Notes under the pieces: generated by a model
What the model was told of the DNA's origin: nothing
The model's database searches: none
The model's input: only the letters and a program-made list of their open reading frames with translations
Shown here: in pieces, positions 1-6,121 of the stretch
Numbering within the stretch: the stretch's first letter is position 1
Layout: every line of letters starts with the position of its first letter
Program-made: the position numbers and the translations under genes
DNA from: Gammaproteobacteria bacterium
GTDB taxonomy: Bacteria > Pseudomonadota > Gammaproteobacteria > HK1
Assembly: GCA_022822245.1 (NCBI GenBank)
Contig: JAJECB010000330.1
Coordinates: 1-14,882, forward strand
Length of the DNA: 14,882 nt
Direction of reading: 5' to 3'

Positions 1-2
1 TG

Positions 3-656
3 CGAAGGGCAGGGTCCCCGCGGCACGTGGTCTGCCTGCTCACCCAGGTCGAGGTGGATCCGGAGGACCCCGCGTTTCGCGAGCCGAGCAAGCCCATCGG
101 CTACTTCTACGACGAAACGGAGGCGGCGGAAGTGCGCTCGACCCTCGGCTGGACGATGCGCGAGGATTCCGGCCGCGGTTGGCGGCTGGTCGTCCCCTCC
201 CCCGATCCCCGTCACATCGCGGACATCTCCCTCGTGCAGGCGGTGCTCGAGAGCGGGGCGGTGGCCATCGCCGGCGGAGGCGGCGGGATCCCGGTCGTGC
301 GCCGGCCCGACGGAACCCGGCGCGGGCTCGCCGCGGTCATCGACAAGGACTTGAGCTCCGCCCTGATGGCGAGGGTGCTCGGGCTCGACGCGCTGTTCAT
401 CCTGACCGCGGTCCCGCAGGTCGCCATCCATTTCGGCACCACGAACGAGAGACCGCTCGGGCAGGTCACGGTGGAGGAGCTCCGCGCCTGGCAGCGCGAG
501 GGGCACTTCGCGGCCGGGAGCATGGGCCCCAAGGTGGAGGCCGCCGCGCGCTTCGTCGAGCAGACCGGGAAGCTCGCGGTCATCGCCCACCTCGACGAGG
601 CCGAGGCGGCGGTCTCCGGTCACGCCGGCACGCGGGTCCATCCCGCTCCGTGCTGA
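3..656 (+). CDS. arcC: Carbamate kinase, C-terminal part (5' end outside window)
   Basis: Carbamate kinase interconverts carbamoyl phosphate + ADP with carbamate + ATP in the cytosol. The frame is open from base 3, so the true start lies upstream; about 217 residues remain of a family usually near 310. Visible family motifs, in order: the early LTQVEVDPEDPAF segment followed by KPIGYFY, the nucleotide-site GGGGIPV, VIDKDLSSALMA, the FILTAV strand, and near the C terminus FAAGSMGPKVEAAARFVE, which is diagnostic for the family. The VAIHFGTTNERPLG segment resembles, from memory, the catabolic AllK/YqeA-like kinases more than arginine-deiminase-pathway enzymes. A gap of 116 bp separates it from pucG on the same strand, which suggests a shared purine-nitrogen operon: carbamoyl phosphate released from oxalurate would be used here to make ATP. 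The family call is firm; the pathway assignment is inferred from the neighbour. Confidence 0.93.
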   Translation, partial: RRAGSPRHVVCLLTQVEVDPEDPAFREPSKPIGYFYDETEAAEVRSTLGWTMREDSGRGWRLVVPSPDPRHIADISLVQAVLESGAVAIAGGGGGIPVVRRPDGTRRGLAAVIDKDLSSALMARVLGLDALFILTAVPQVAIHFGTTNERPLGQVTVEELRAWQREGHFAAGSMGPKVEAAARFVEQTGKLAVIAHLDEAEAAVSGHAGTRVHPAPC

Positions 657-772
657 GCGATGGCCGCTCCTCGCGGCGCCCGCGCAGGGATGGCGCACGC
701 ATCTGAGAGAATTGCCTTCGGTCGGCTCCCTGCCCGGGAACCGGTGGTCCGCCCGACAGTCGAGAGCAGAAA

Positions 773-2002
773 ATGCGCAACGTCTTCGACGAGCTGAACC
801 CGCCGCCCCGGCGGCTGATGGGGCCGGGGCCGGTGGACGCCGACCCCCGGGTTCTCCGGGCGATGTCCATGCCCCTCCTCGGGCAGTTCGACCCGGCGTT
901 CACCGCGTACATGAACGAGGTGATGGCGCTGTACCGCCAGGTCCTTCGCACCGACAATCGCTGGACGTTCCTCGTGGACGGGACCGCCCGGGCCGGGATC
1001 GAGGCCGCCATGGTCTCCCTGCTCGCCCCCGGGGACCGGGTGCTGGTCCCGATCTTCGGGCGCTTCGGTCATCTCCTCGGCGAGGTCGCGGAGCGCTGCG
1101 GGGCGGATGTGCACACCATCGAGACGGAGTGGGGGACGGTGTTCGAGCCGGGCCGGGTCGCCGCCGCCATCCGCGAGCACCGCCCGGCCCTCGTCGCGAT
1201 CGTCCACGGCGACACCTCCACCACCATGGCGCAGCCGCTGGCCGAGATCGGCGCGCTCTGCCGCGAGCACGACACCCTCCTCTACGTGGACGCGACCGCG
1301 ACCGTGGGGGGCATCGATGTGCGGGTGGACGACTGGTGCGTCGACATCCTGTCGACCGGGCTCCAGAAGTGCCTCGCGGGGCCGCCGGGATCGGCGCCCA
1401 TCACGTTCAACGAACGGGTCGAGGCCCGGGTGCGGGCGCGCCGGCACATCGAGCGGGGGATCCGCCCGGACGGGTTCGAGGCGGCGGCGGGTCCCGTCAT
1501 CGGCTCGAACTACTTCGATCTCGGGATGCTGATGGATTACTGGAGCGAGAGCCGCCTCAACCACCACACCGAGGCGACCTCGATGCTCTACGCGGCGCGC
1601 GAGTGCGCCCGCATCGTGCTCGAGGAGGGGCTCGATGCGCGCTTCGAGCGGCACGCACGGGCGAGCCGGGCCCTCGTCGCGGGACTCGAAGCGATGGGGC
1701 TCGAGCGCTTCGGCGACCCGGTCCACAAGATGGCCAATGTCACTGGCGTCGAGATCCCCGAGGGGGTGCCCGGCGACGCGGTGCGGGCGATGATGCTCGA
1801 GGACTTCGGGATCGAGATCGGGACCTCGTTCGGCCCCCTCGCGGGGCGGATCTGGCGGATCGGGACGATGGGCTACACCTGCCGCAAGGAGAACGTCCTC
1901 GTGTGTCTCATGGCGCTCGAGACGGCGCTTCGCGCCCACGGCTTTCGCGCCCCATCGGGCGAGGCGGCGGACGCCGCCCTCGCCGCCTGGAACGCGCCGT
2001 AG
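773..2002 (+). CDS. pucG: (S)-ureidoglycine-glyoxylate aminotransferase (class V, PLP-dependent)
   Basis: This enzyme transfers the amino group of the allantoin breakdown intermediate (S)-ureidoglycine to glyoxylate, giving oxalurate and glycine. At 409 residues it is a full-length class V (fold type I) aminotransferase. The N-terminal GPGPVDADPRVLRAMSMPLL segment, then GQFDP (37-41), MNEVMALYRQV and the LVDGTARAGIEAA loop (67-79), match the PucG group of the alanine/serine-glyoxylate aminotransferases. The cofactor Asp is probably D173 in YVDATATVGG, and the Schiff-base lysine K199 in STGLQKCLAGPPGSAP. SNYFDLGMLMDYW and RLNHHTEATSM (245-271) are typical of ureidoglycine-specific members, and R362 in WRIGTMGY is the expected carboxylate-binding Arg. 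The ATG at 773 has only a weak purine-rich site (GAGAGCAG) upstream. A generic serine- or alanine-glyoxylate aminotransferase is the alternative, but the carbamate kinase neighbour favours ureidoglycine. Confidence 0.88.
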   Translation: MRNVFDELNPPPRRLMGPGPVDADPRVLRAMSMPLLGQFDPAFTAYMNEVMALYRQVLRTDNRWTFLVDGTARAGIEAAMVSLLAPGDRVLVPIFGRFGHLLGEVAERCGADVHTIETEWGTVFEPGRVAAAIREHRPALVAIVHGDTSTTMAQPLAEIGALCREHDTLLYVDATATVGGIDVRVDDWCVDILSTGLQKCLAGPPGSAPITFNERVEARVRARRHIERGIRPDGFEAAAGPVIGSNYFDLGMLMDYWSESRLNHHTEATSMLYAARECARIVLEEGLDARFERHARASRALVAGLEAMGLERFGDPVHKMANVTGVEIPEGVPGDAVRAMMLEDFGIEIGTSFGPLAGRIWRIGTMGYTCRKENVLVCLMALETALRAHGFRAPSGEAADAALAAWNAP

Positions 2003-2036
2003 CCGCTCTCCGCCGGTACCCTCCGGCGAGCGGAAG

Positions 2037-2082
2037 TGGGGTCGGAGCGGGATTTCGGTTCCGAAGTCCGGCTCCGACCCCA
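2037..2082. repeat. REP-like long palindrome between convergent genes
   Basis: The outer arms TGGGGTCGGAGC (2037-2048) and GCTCCGACCCCA (2071-2082) are perfect 12-bp inverted repeats. After one G/G mismatch (2049/2070) pairing resumes inwards from 2050/2069 to 2058/2061 with one G-T wobble (2053/2066), so almost all 46 bases fold into one hairpin. It lies 34 bp after the pucG stop and 7 bp from the stop of the opposite-strand glycosylase gene. GGGGTCGGA-type palindromes between convergent genes resemble the REP elements mobilised by RAYT (REP-associated tyrosine) transposases. No such transposase is in the window. There is no T-tract, so it would be a poor classical intrinsic terminator, although a hairpin this long could block transcription or stabilise both 3' ends. 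Confidence 0.75.
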
Positions 2083-2089
2083 TCTCCGG

Positions 2090-2842
2090 CTACTGCGGTG
2101 TCTGGTGCGCCAGCTCAGGGGAGGGGATATCGAGGTCGATGTCGAGTTCGCGGAGGGCGTCCTCGAAGATGCCTGGCCATCCGCGGTTTGCGAGGGGGCT
2201 CGCGGGGCTCGGGTGGGGGGCGGCGCCGCAGCCGGCCCCGGCCGCCTCCGCGAGCGGGGCAGCGCGGCGGGCCGCGAACCCCCCGATTCCGACCACGGTG
2301 GCCGGGCGAAGGTGGGCGATGACCGCGCCGAGCGCCTCGTCGCAGGCGGCGAAAAGAGGCTCGCGCTCGGCACGGGGAAGCTTGTCGGGGGTGACGTTCC
2401 GCCCGCTCGCCTCCATGAAGGAGAGCGGGCAGTAGTTCCACACGAAGGCGCGCCGGAAGAACCGTTCCGGGGTCCCGAACCGCTCCCGCGCCCAGCCCCA
2501 GAGGCGCGATCCGCTCACCTCGCCCCGCGTCATCTCGAAGCCGAGCACCGGCCGCTTGGGGTGCTCGCGGCGGGGGCGCTCGACGGGCGCCTCGATCCCG
2601 AGCCAGTCCCGGACCATCGCGGTGTCGCCGAAGGGGATCCCGTTCTGGGCCATCCCGAACGGTCCCGGGTTCATGCCGAGGAAGAGGATCTCGCGCGGCC
2701 CCGCCCCGTAGCGTTCGAGATAGAGCCGATGCGGCGCCCAGGCGTAGTCGAGGGGGGCGTAGACATGGGTTACCGGCGGGGCGAACCGGAGGCGCCGGGT
2801 GCGCCGCCGGAGCCGCTCCGCCACCGGTACGAGGTCGGACAT
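2090..2842 (-). CDS. SMUG1-type uracil-DNA glycosylase
   Basis: Predicted base-excision repair enzyme that removes uracil (and in characterised relatives some oxidised pyrimidines) from DNA. The 250-residue protein closely follows vertebrate SMUG1. Motif 1 is GMNPGPFGMAQNGIPFGDT (56-74), followed by MVRDWLGI; then come EHPKRPVLGFE (93-103), EVSGSRLWG (108-116), the WNYCPLSF segment (135-142) with N136 in the uracil-recognition position, SGRNVTPDKLP (146-156), and motif 2 HPSPASPLANRGW (210-222) with H210. These are the family landmarks in their usual order and spacing, so the gene looks intact. The ATG at 2842 opens 204 bp from the PdxA-family stop on the same strand, so it is probably a separate transcript. 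SMUG-family proteins are patchily distributed in bacteria. Function in this host is inferred from family only. Confidence 0.92.
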   Translation of the reverse strand: MSDLVPVAERLRRRTRRLRFAPPVTHVYAPLDYAWAPHRLYLERYGAGPREILFLGMNPGPFGMAQNGIPFGDTAMVRDWLGIEAPVERPRREHPKRPVLGFEMTRGEVSGSRLWGWARERFGTPERFFRRAFVWNYCPLSFMEASGRNVTPDKLPRAEREPLFAACDEALGAVIAHLRPATVVGIGGFAARRAAPLAEAAGAGCGAAPHPSPASPLANRGWPGIFEDALRELDIDLDIPSPELAHQTPQ

Positions 2843-3045
2843 CGCCCGTACTCTACGTCATCTCCACCGTACCGACGCGCCCATGCGCCGAAGCGCATCA
2901 GGGGGCCGCCCCGGCTTCGCGCCTTCGCGACGTTCGTCGCCCGATCCGTGGGGAACGGGGGGCGGGTGCAGCGAGCCATCTCGCCCCCGGCGGTGCGTCG
3001 CGCGCCGCCTTCATCGACCACCGCGCTTCGCCGGGAGCGTCCCGG

Positions 3046-4080
3046 TCAGAGGTCCTTCGCCGCCTCGCGCTCGCGCCGGTGGTTCGCCGCCATCCGGCAC
3101 AGGACGTCGAACGCCTTTCGCATCGCGCCGGGGTTGGCCCTGCCCTCCCCGGCAATGTCGAAGGCGGTGCCGTGGGCGGGGGTTGCCACCGGGATCGGCA
3201 AGCCCGCCGCGATCGTGATGCCGCGGTCGAAGCCCATCAGCTTCATCGCGATCTGCCCCTGGTCGTGGTACATGGTGACGACCGCATCGAGCCGGCCGTC
3301 GCGGCCCCGGAGGAAGACGGTGTCGGAGGGCCACGGTCCGTCGGCGTCGAGCCCGCCCGCGCGCGCCCGCTCGATCGCGGGCCGGAGGATGTCGATCTCC
3401 TCGGTGCCGAAGTTCCCGTCGTCCCCCGCGTGGGGATTGACGGCCGCCACGCCGATCCGCGGATGCGCCACGCCGGCCGCGCGCAGGGTGTCGTGGGCGA
3501 GACGGATCGCCTTCACCACCTCGTCCTCGGTGATGTGCGCAACGACGTCCTTGAGGGCGATGTGGCTGGTGACCCGGGTCGTCATCAGCTCGTCGAGCAT
3601 GTTCACTTCGGAGTGGTGGCCGGTGAATCCCAGGTACCGGGCGATGTAGCGGTGCTCGTCCTCGGCATCGAGGCCCGCGAGGTGCATCGACGCCTTGTTG
3701 AACGGTCCGAACAGGATGCCGTCGGTCGCTCCCGAGCGGGTGAGTTCGATCGCCGCGTCGAGGGTGCGAAGGCTCGAGCGGCCTCCCGCCTCGGTCACCT
3801 CGGCGAGGCGGACTTCGTCCGGGGTGATGGTGTCGGTGGGCAGGAACGCGATGCCGGGCCCTTTCCACCATTCGCCGGGATCGTCCGCGCCGACTTCCCG
3901 CAGGGAGAGGCTGGCTCCCGCCTGCCGCTCGCCGAGCTCGAGCACGTGGCGGTCCCCGACGACGAGCACGCAGGCCGCGTCCACCGCCTCCCGATCGGAC
4001 AGCAGGCGGGCGACGAGCTCCGGGCCGATGCCCGCCGGGTCCCCGGGAATGACCGCGATGCGGGGAAGGGTGGCCGTCAT
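3046..4080 (-). CDS. PdxA-family dehydrogenase (4-phospho-hydroxy acid dehydrogenase, PdxA2-like)
   Basis: PdxA-fold enzymes are metal- and NAD(P)-dependent and oxidise, then usually decarboxylate, 4-phosphorylated beta-hydroxy acids such as 4-phosphohydroxy-L-threonine or D-threonate/D-erythronate 4-phosphate. The 344-residue protein begins MTATLPRIAVIPGDPAGIGPE, with the family GDPAGIGPE at 13-21. GPFNKA (125-130) is the substrate-phosphate loop, and the three metal-ligand histidines are H173 (TSHIAL), H217 (NPHAGDDG) and H272 (MYHDQGQ), with K280 near the active site. The ATG at 4080 is preceded by a GGAG-type ribosome site; the frame stays open further upstream, but that stretch does not resemble the family. 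Because it is divergent from a TTT transporter operon rather than beside pyridoxine genes, I read it as a catabolic PdxA2-like enzyme. The DUF1537 kinase that often partners such enzymes is not in this window. A dihydrodiol dehydrogenase of TphB type is a less likely alternative. Confidence 0.85.
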   Translation of the reverse strand: MTATLPRIAVIPGDPAGIGPELVARLLSDREAVDAACVLVVGDRHVLELGERQAGASLSLREVGADDPGEWWKGPGIAFLPTDTITPDEVRLAEVTEAGGRSSLRTLDAAIELTRSGATDGILFGPFNKASMHLAGLDAEDEHRYIARYLGFTGHHSEVNMLDELMTTRVTSHIALKDVVAHITEDEVVKAIRLAHDTLRAAGVAHPRIGVAAVNPHAGDDGNFGTEEIDILRPAIERARAGGLDADGPWPSDTVFLRGRDGRLDAVVTMYHDQGQIAMKLMGFDRGITIAAGLPIPVATPAHGTAFDIAGEGRANPGAMRKAFDVLCRMAANHRREREAAKDL

Positions 4081-4202
4081 GGTCCGTCTCCGCCGCTCGC
4101 TCGCGGCCTTGCCGAGCGTGAACGTGGCCCCGGAGCCGTCCGATCCGGCCTCGACCGACTTGGCCGCGCTAAGCCGAGGCGACCCTCCACGCTGGACAAC
4201 GT

Positions 4203-4214
4203 ATTGAATGCAAT
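4203..4214. promoter_or_regulatory. Putative GntR/FCD-type operator, copy 1
   Basis: The 12-mer ATTGAATGCAAT fits ATnGnATnCnAT, an imperfect palindrome (one mismatched pair, positions 5/8). It sits in the most AT-rich stretch of the divergent region, 123 bp upstream of the PdxA-family ATG and about 400 bp upstream of tctC. The word resembles the TnGTnnnACnA-like operators of GntR-family (FCD) regulators, which commonly govern TTT and sugar-acid genes. No regulator gene is visible in the window, so the binding protein is a guess. Confidence 0.4.
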
Positions 4215-4280
4215 CATTTTCCCCCGCCGCTGGACCGCAACCGAAGGGGTCCCGGCGACCTCTCCGATGGGCCGGGCGAA

Positions 4281-4292
4281 ATCGTATACCAT
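4281..4292. promoter_or_regulatory. Putative GntR/FCD-type operator, copy 2
   Basis: The 12-mer ATCGTATACCAT fits the same ATnGnATnCnAT pattern, with a perfect GTATAC core and one mismatched pair (positions 3/10). Its centre is 78 bp from that of copy 1, on the tctC side. Two matches to an 8-position pattern in one GC-rich intergenic region are unlikely by chance, though the pattern was derived after seeing the sites. Copy spacing would allow looping or independent control of the divergent PdxA-family and tctC promoters. Confidence 0.4.
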
Positions 4293-4607
4293 GCGCCGCC
4301 GCAAGCGCACCGCGACCGGTGGAGGGTTGCAGGGCGAGGACCGACTCCGGCAATCCGCCGCCGGCCCGATGCGCTGGCGGGGCATCGCGCTTGGTGCCCC
4401 GGTCCGGCGGACGCGCCGGTCGAGAGCCCGATCCGGCGGCCATGTCGGCGGAGCGGGCCGGTCGCGCATCGCGGGCGCGGGTCGATTTACCTCCGCTTCC
4501 GACGCGACATCGGGAACGGCGCATGGCGCGCTGCAATCGGGGCCGGCTTGGCCGGCAATGGAGCCCGGGCTCGAACCGGGCGAGCAACTCCAGGAGCAAG
4601 GCAAGGA

Positions 4608-5579
4608 ATGAAATACTCAATCGGACTCGTCAAGGCGGGCACTCTGGCCCTCGCCGGCACGCTGCTCATCGCGGGCGCGGTTGCCCAGGCGGACGACAAG
4701 CCGGCCATCGAAGTGATCACCCATGCGGGGGCGGGCGGCGGCACCGACGTCAACTCGCGCATGATGATGCTGCGCTCGCGACGCACTCTCAAGCAGGACA
4801 TGGTGGTCGTGAACAAGCGCGGCGGCGGCGGCGCGGCCGCGATGAACTACTTCATGTCTCGCCCGGCCGACGGCAACACGATCATGACCTTCACGGTCGG
4901 GCACGCGATCACCATGGGCAAGGGCAAGACCAAGCTCACGGTCGAGGACATGGCCCCGATCGCGCGCGGCACGAACGACCCCCAGATCCTCATGGTCAAC
5001 TGCAAGACCAGCCCCTACAAGACGCCGGAAGAGTTCGTCGCCGGCATGAAGAACGGCGACAAGCTCAAGTTCGGCGGAACCCAGACCGGCACCATCGACC
5101 ACATCACGGTGTTCCTCTGGGCGAAGCGCCTCGGCGTGCCCATGCCGACCTACATTCCGTTCAAGGGCGGTGGCGAGCTCGCGACCCAGCTCGTCGCGGG
5201 GGCCGTCGATGTCGGCACCCTGAACCTCTCCGAGGCGGCCGCGCCCGTCGAGAACGGCGACATCTGCCCGCTCGTCATCCTGGCGAACGAAGGCATGGCG
5301 CCGATCCCGGCCGCGAAGACGGCCAAGCAGCTCGGCATCGACCTCGTGCTGTCGACGACCCGCGGCTTCGTGACCCACGCGGGGGTCGACGAGGCGCGCC
5401 GCGCCGAGCTCGAGGCGGGCATGATGAAGGCCATGGGCCATTCGCTCTACCAGGCCTACCTCATGAACTCGGGCCTCGACACGACCTCTCCGCAGCCTTC
5501 CGGACCCTGGGGCGAGCAGATCCGGATGATGATCACGGAGTTCGGACCCGCCCTCAAGGAAATGGGCCTGGTCAACTAG
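4608..5579 (+). CDS. tctC: TTT-family periplasmic solute-binding protein (TctC/Bug type)
   Basis: Extracytoplasmic receptor of a tripartite tricarboxylate transporter; it captures a carboxylic acid in the periplasm and delivers it to the TctAB membrane complex. The start ATG at 4608 follows AGGAG (4592-4596) and gives a classical Sec signal peptide: K2 and K9, a hydrophobic core at about 10-25, and cleavage near AVAQA-DD (26/27 or 28/29). The mature protein starts with the Bug fold's first strand IEVITHAGAGGGTDVNSRMM (about 34-53), with the glycine-rich ligand loop. MVVVNKRGGGGAAAMNYF, RPADGNTIM, DMAPIAR, LKFGGTQTGTIDH and IPFKGGGELATQLVAGAVDVG are the expected Bug segments. Length (323 residues) is normal. 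It is the first gene of tctCBA. Ligand specificity cannot be read from sequence; the PdxA-like and enolase-superfamily neighbours suggest a hydroxy- or sugar-acid. Confidence 0.9.
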   Translation: MKYSIGLVKAGTLALAGTLLIAGAVAQADDKPAIEVITHAGAGGGTDVNSRMMMLRSRRTLKQDMVVVNKRGGGGAAAMNYFMSRPADGNTIMTFTVGHAITMGKGKTKLTVEDMAPIARGTNDPQILMVNCKTSPYKTPEEFVAGMKNGDKLKFGGTQTGTIDHITVFLWAKRLGVPMPTYIPFKGGGELATQLVAGAVDVGTLNLSEAAAPVENGDICPLVILANEGMAPIPAAKTAKQLGIDLVLSTTRGFVTHAGVDEARRAELEAGMMKAMGHSLYQAYLMNSGLDTTSPQPSGPWGEQIRMMITEFGPALKEMGLVN

Positions 5580-5608
5580 GCCGGCCATCCCGGCACGACC
5601 GACGCGAC

Positions 5609-5634
5609 CGGTGCTCCCCCTCCGGGGAGCACCG
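5609..5634 (+). promoter_or_regulatory. Intercistronic hairpin between tctC and tctB
   Basis: CGGTGCTCCCC (5609-5619) and GGGGAGCACCG (5624-5634) are perfect 11-bp inverted repeats around a four-base CTCC loop. The stem is very GC-rich and starts 29 bp after the tctC stop. No T-tract follows, so it is not a standard terminator. It probably protects the tctC mRNA 3' end or attenuates read-through, raising binding-protein output over the membrane subunits. The only Shine-Dalgarno-like sequence for tctB, GGGGAG at 5624-5629, lies within the 3' arm and would be hidden when folded. Confidence 0.7.
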
Positions 5635-5640
5635 CTTCCG

Positions 5641-6102
5641 GTGAGAGCGCGACTCTTCATCGTCCCCGCGGTCATCGCGGCGTTCTCCGTCGCGGTGATC
5701 TGGGCCGCGCTCCAGCTCGAGCTGTCGCCGCCGATGATTGTCGGCGACAGCATGCAGCCGCGGGCGTTCCCCATCTTCCTGATGGCCGTCAACCTGCTGC
5801 TGGTGGCGGTGCTCGTCGTGCAGATCGCGCGGGAGCCTCCGAAGCCGGTTCCCCTCGAGCCCTTCGCGACCTGGGGCTCGATCCTGCTGATGCCCGTCTT
5901 CTACGCCCTCACGGTGTGGCTCGACATGTTCATCGGCATCGCCGTCGTCATGTTCGTGATGTGCCTGCTGTGGGGTGAGCGGCGGCTTCCGGTCGCGGGG
6001 AGCCTCGCCCTCGCGACCCCCATCTCCATCTTCTTCCTGTTCGACACGGTCCTTCGCGTGCGGTTCCCGCGCGGGGTGCTGACCAACTGGTACTACGGCT
6101 AG
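5641..6102 (+). CDS. tctB: TTT-family small membrane subunit (TctB)
   Basis: Small four-helix inner-membrane subunit of the tripartite tricarboxylate transporter. The 153-residue product has hydrophobic segments at about 5-25, 42-62, 78-108 (which can hold one long or two helices) and 118-136, with the typical PRAFPIF segment after the first helix (P40-F46) and a charged cytosolic loop AREPPKPVPLEP (63-74). I chose the GTG at 5641. The upstream in-frame GTG at 5611 lies inside the 11-bp-stem hairpin and adds residues (LPLRGAPLP) that are not membrane-like, and the first downstream ATG would remove the first helix. The only ribosome-site-like sequence, GGGGAG, is in the hairpin arm, so translation may depend on coupling to tctC or on stem opening. 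TctB proteins are poorly conserved; position between tctC and tctA supports the call. Confidence 0.85.
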   Translation: MRARLFIVPAVIAAFSVAVIWAALQLELSPPMIVGDSMQPRAFPIFLMAVNLLLVAVLVVQIAREPPKPVPLEPFATWGSILLMPVFYALTVWLDMFIGIAVVMFVMCLLWGERRLPVAGSLALATPISIFFLFDTVLRVRFPRGVLTNWYYG

Positions 6103-6121
6103 CCGGCCGCGGGGACGCACG

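Larger units (their letters stand above)
4081..4607. other. Divergent intergenic region, 527 bp, without a convincing gene
   Basis: This region lies between the start codons of the PdxA-family gene (- strand) and tctC (+ strand), so it should hold both promoters. It is GC-rich except for an AT-rich island around 4194-4220 and a smaller one at 4279-4292, each containing one copy of the operator-like word described separately. I cannot assign -35/-10 pairs with confidence on either strand. Long open frames cross it in several phases, but none shows a recognisable domain, and the codon pattern looks like ordinary GC-rich chance openness. The long distance leaves room for a missing small RNA or extended leader, but I see no supporting structure. 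Confidence 0.6.

Noticed and set aside
620..2083. 487-residue open frame antisense to pucG
   Set aside because: Repetitive Arg/His/Pro/Glu-rich composition, no domain, and it mirrors the codon pattern of the well-supported pucG on the other strand.
2036..3649. 537-residue + strand open frame over the SMUG and PdxA genes
   Set aside because: Antisense to two genes with clear motifs; its own sequence shows no family signal and is typical of GC-rich chance openness.
3046..4080. Vitamin B6 biosynthesis role for the PdxA-family protein
   Set aside because: No pyridoxine gene nearby, while TTT transporter and acid-sugar enzyme context fits a catabolic PdxA2-like role. Cannot be excluded from sequence alone.
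4081..4620. Upstream extension of the PdxA-family frame to a start at 4620
   Set aside because: The added residues are Arg/Ser/Gly-rich and unlike the family; the ATG at 4080 begins precisely at the expected N terminus with a GGAG ribosome site.
5611..5640. GTG at 5611 as tctB start
   Set aside because: It falls inside the 11-bp-stem hairpin and adds a Pro-rich non-membrane segment before the first helix; the GTG at 5641 fits better.
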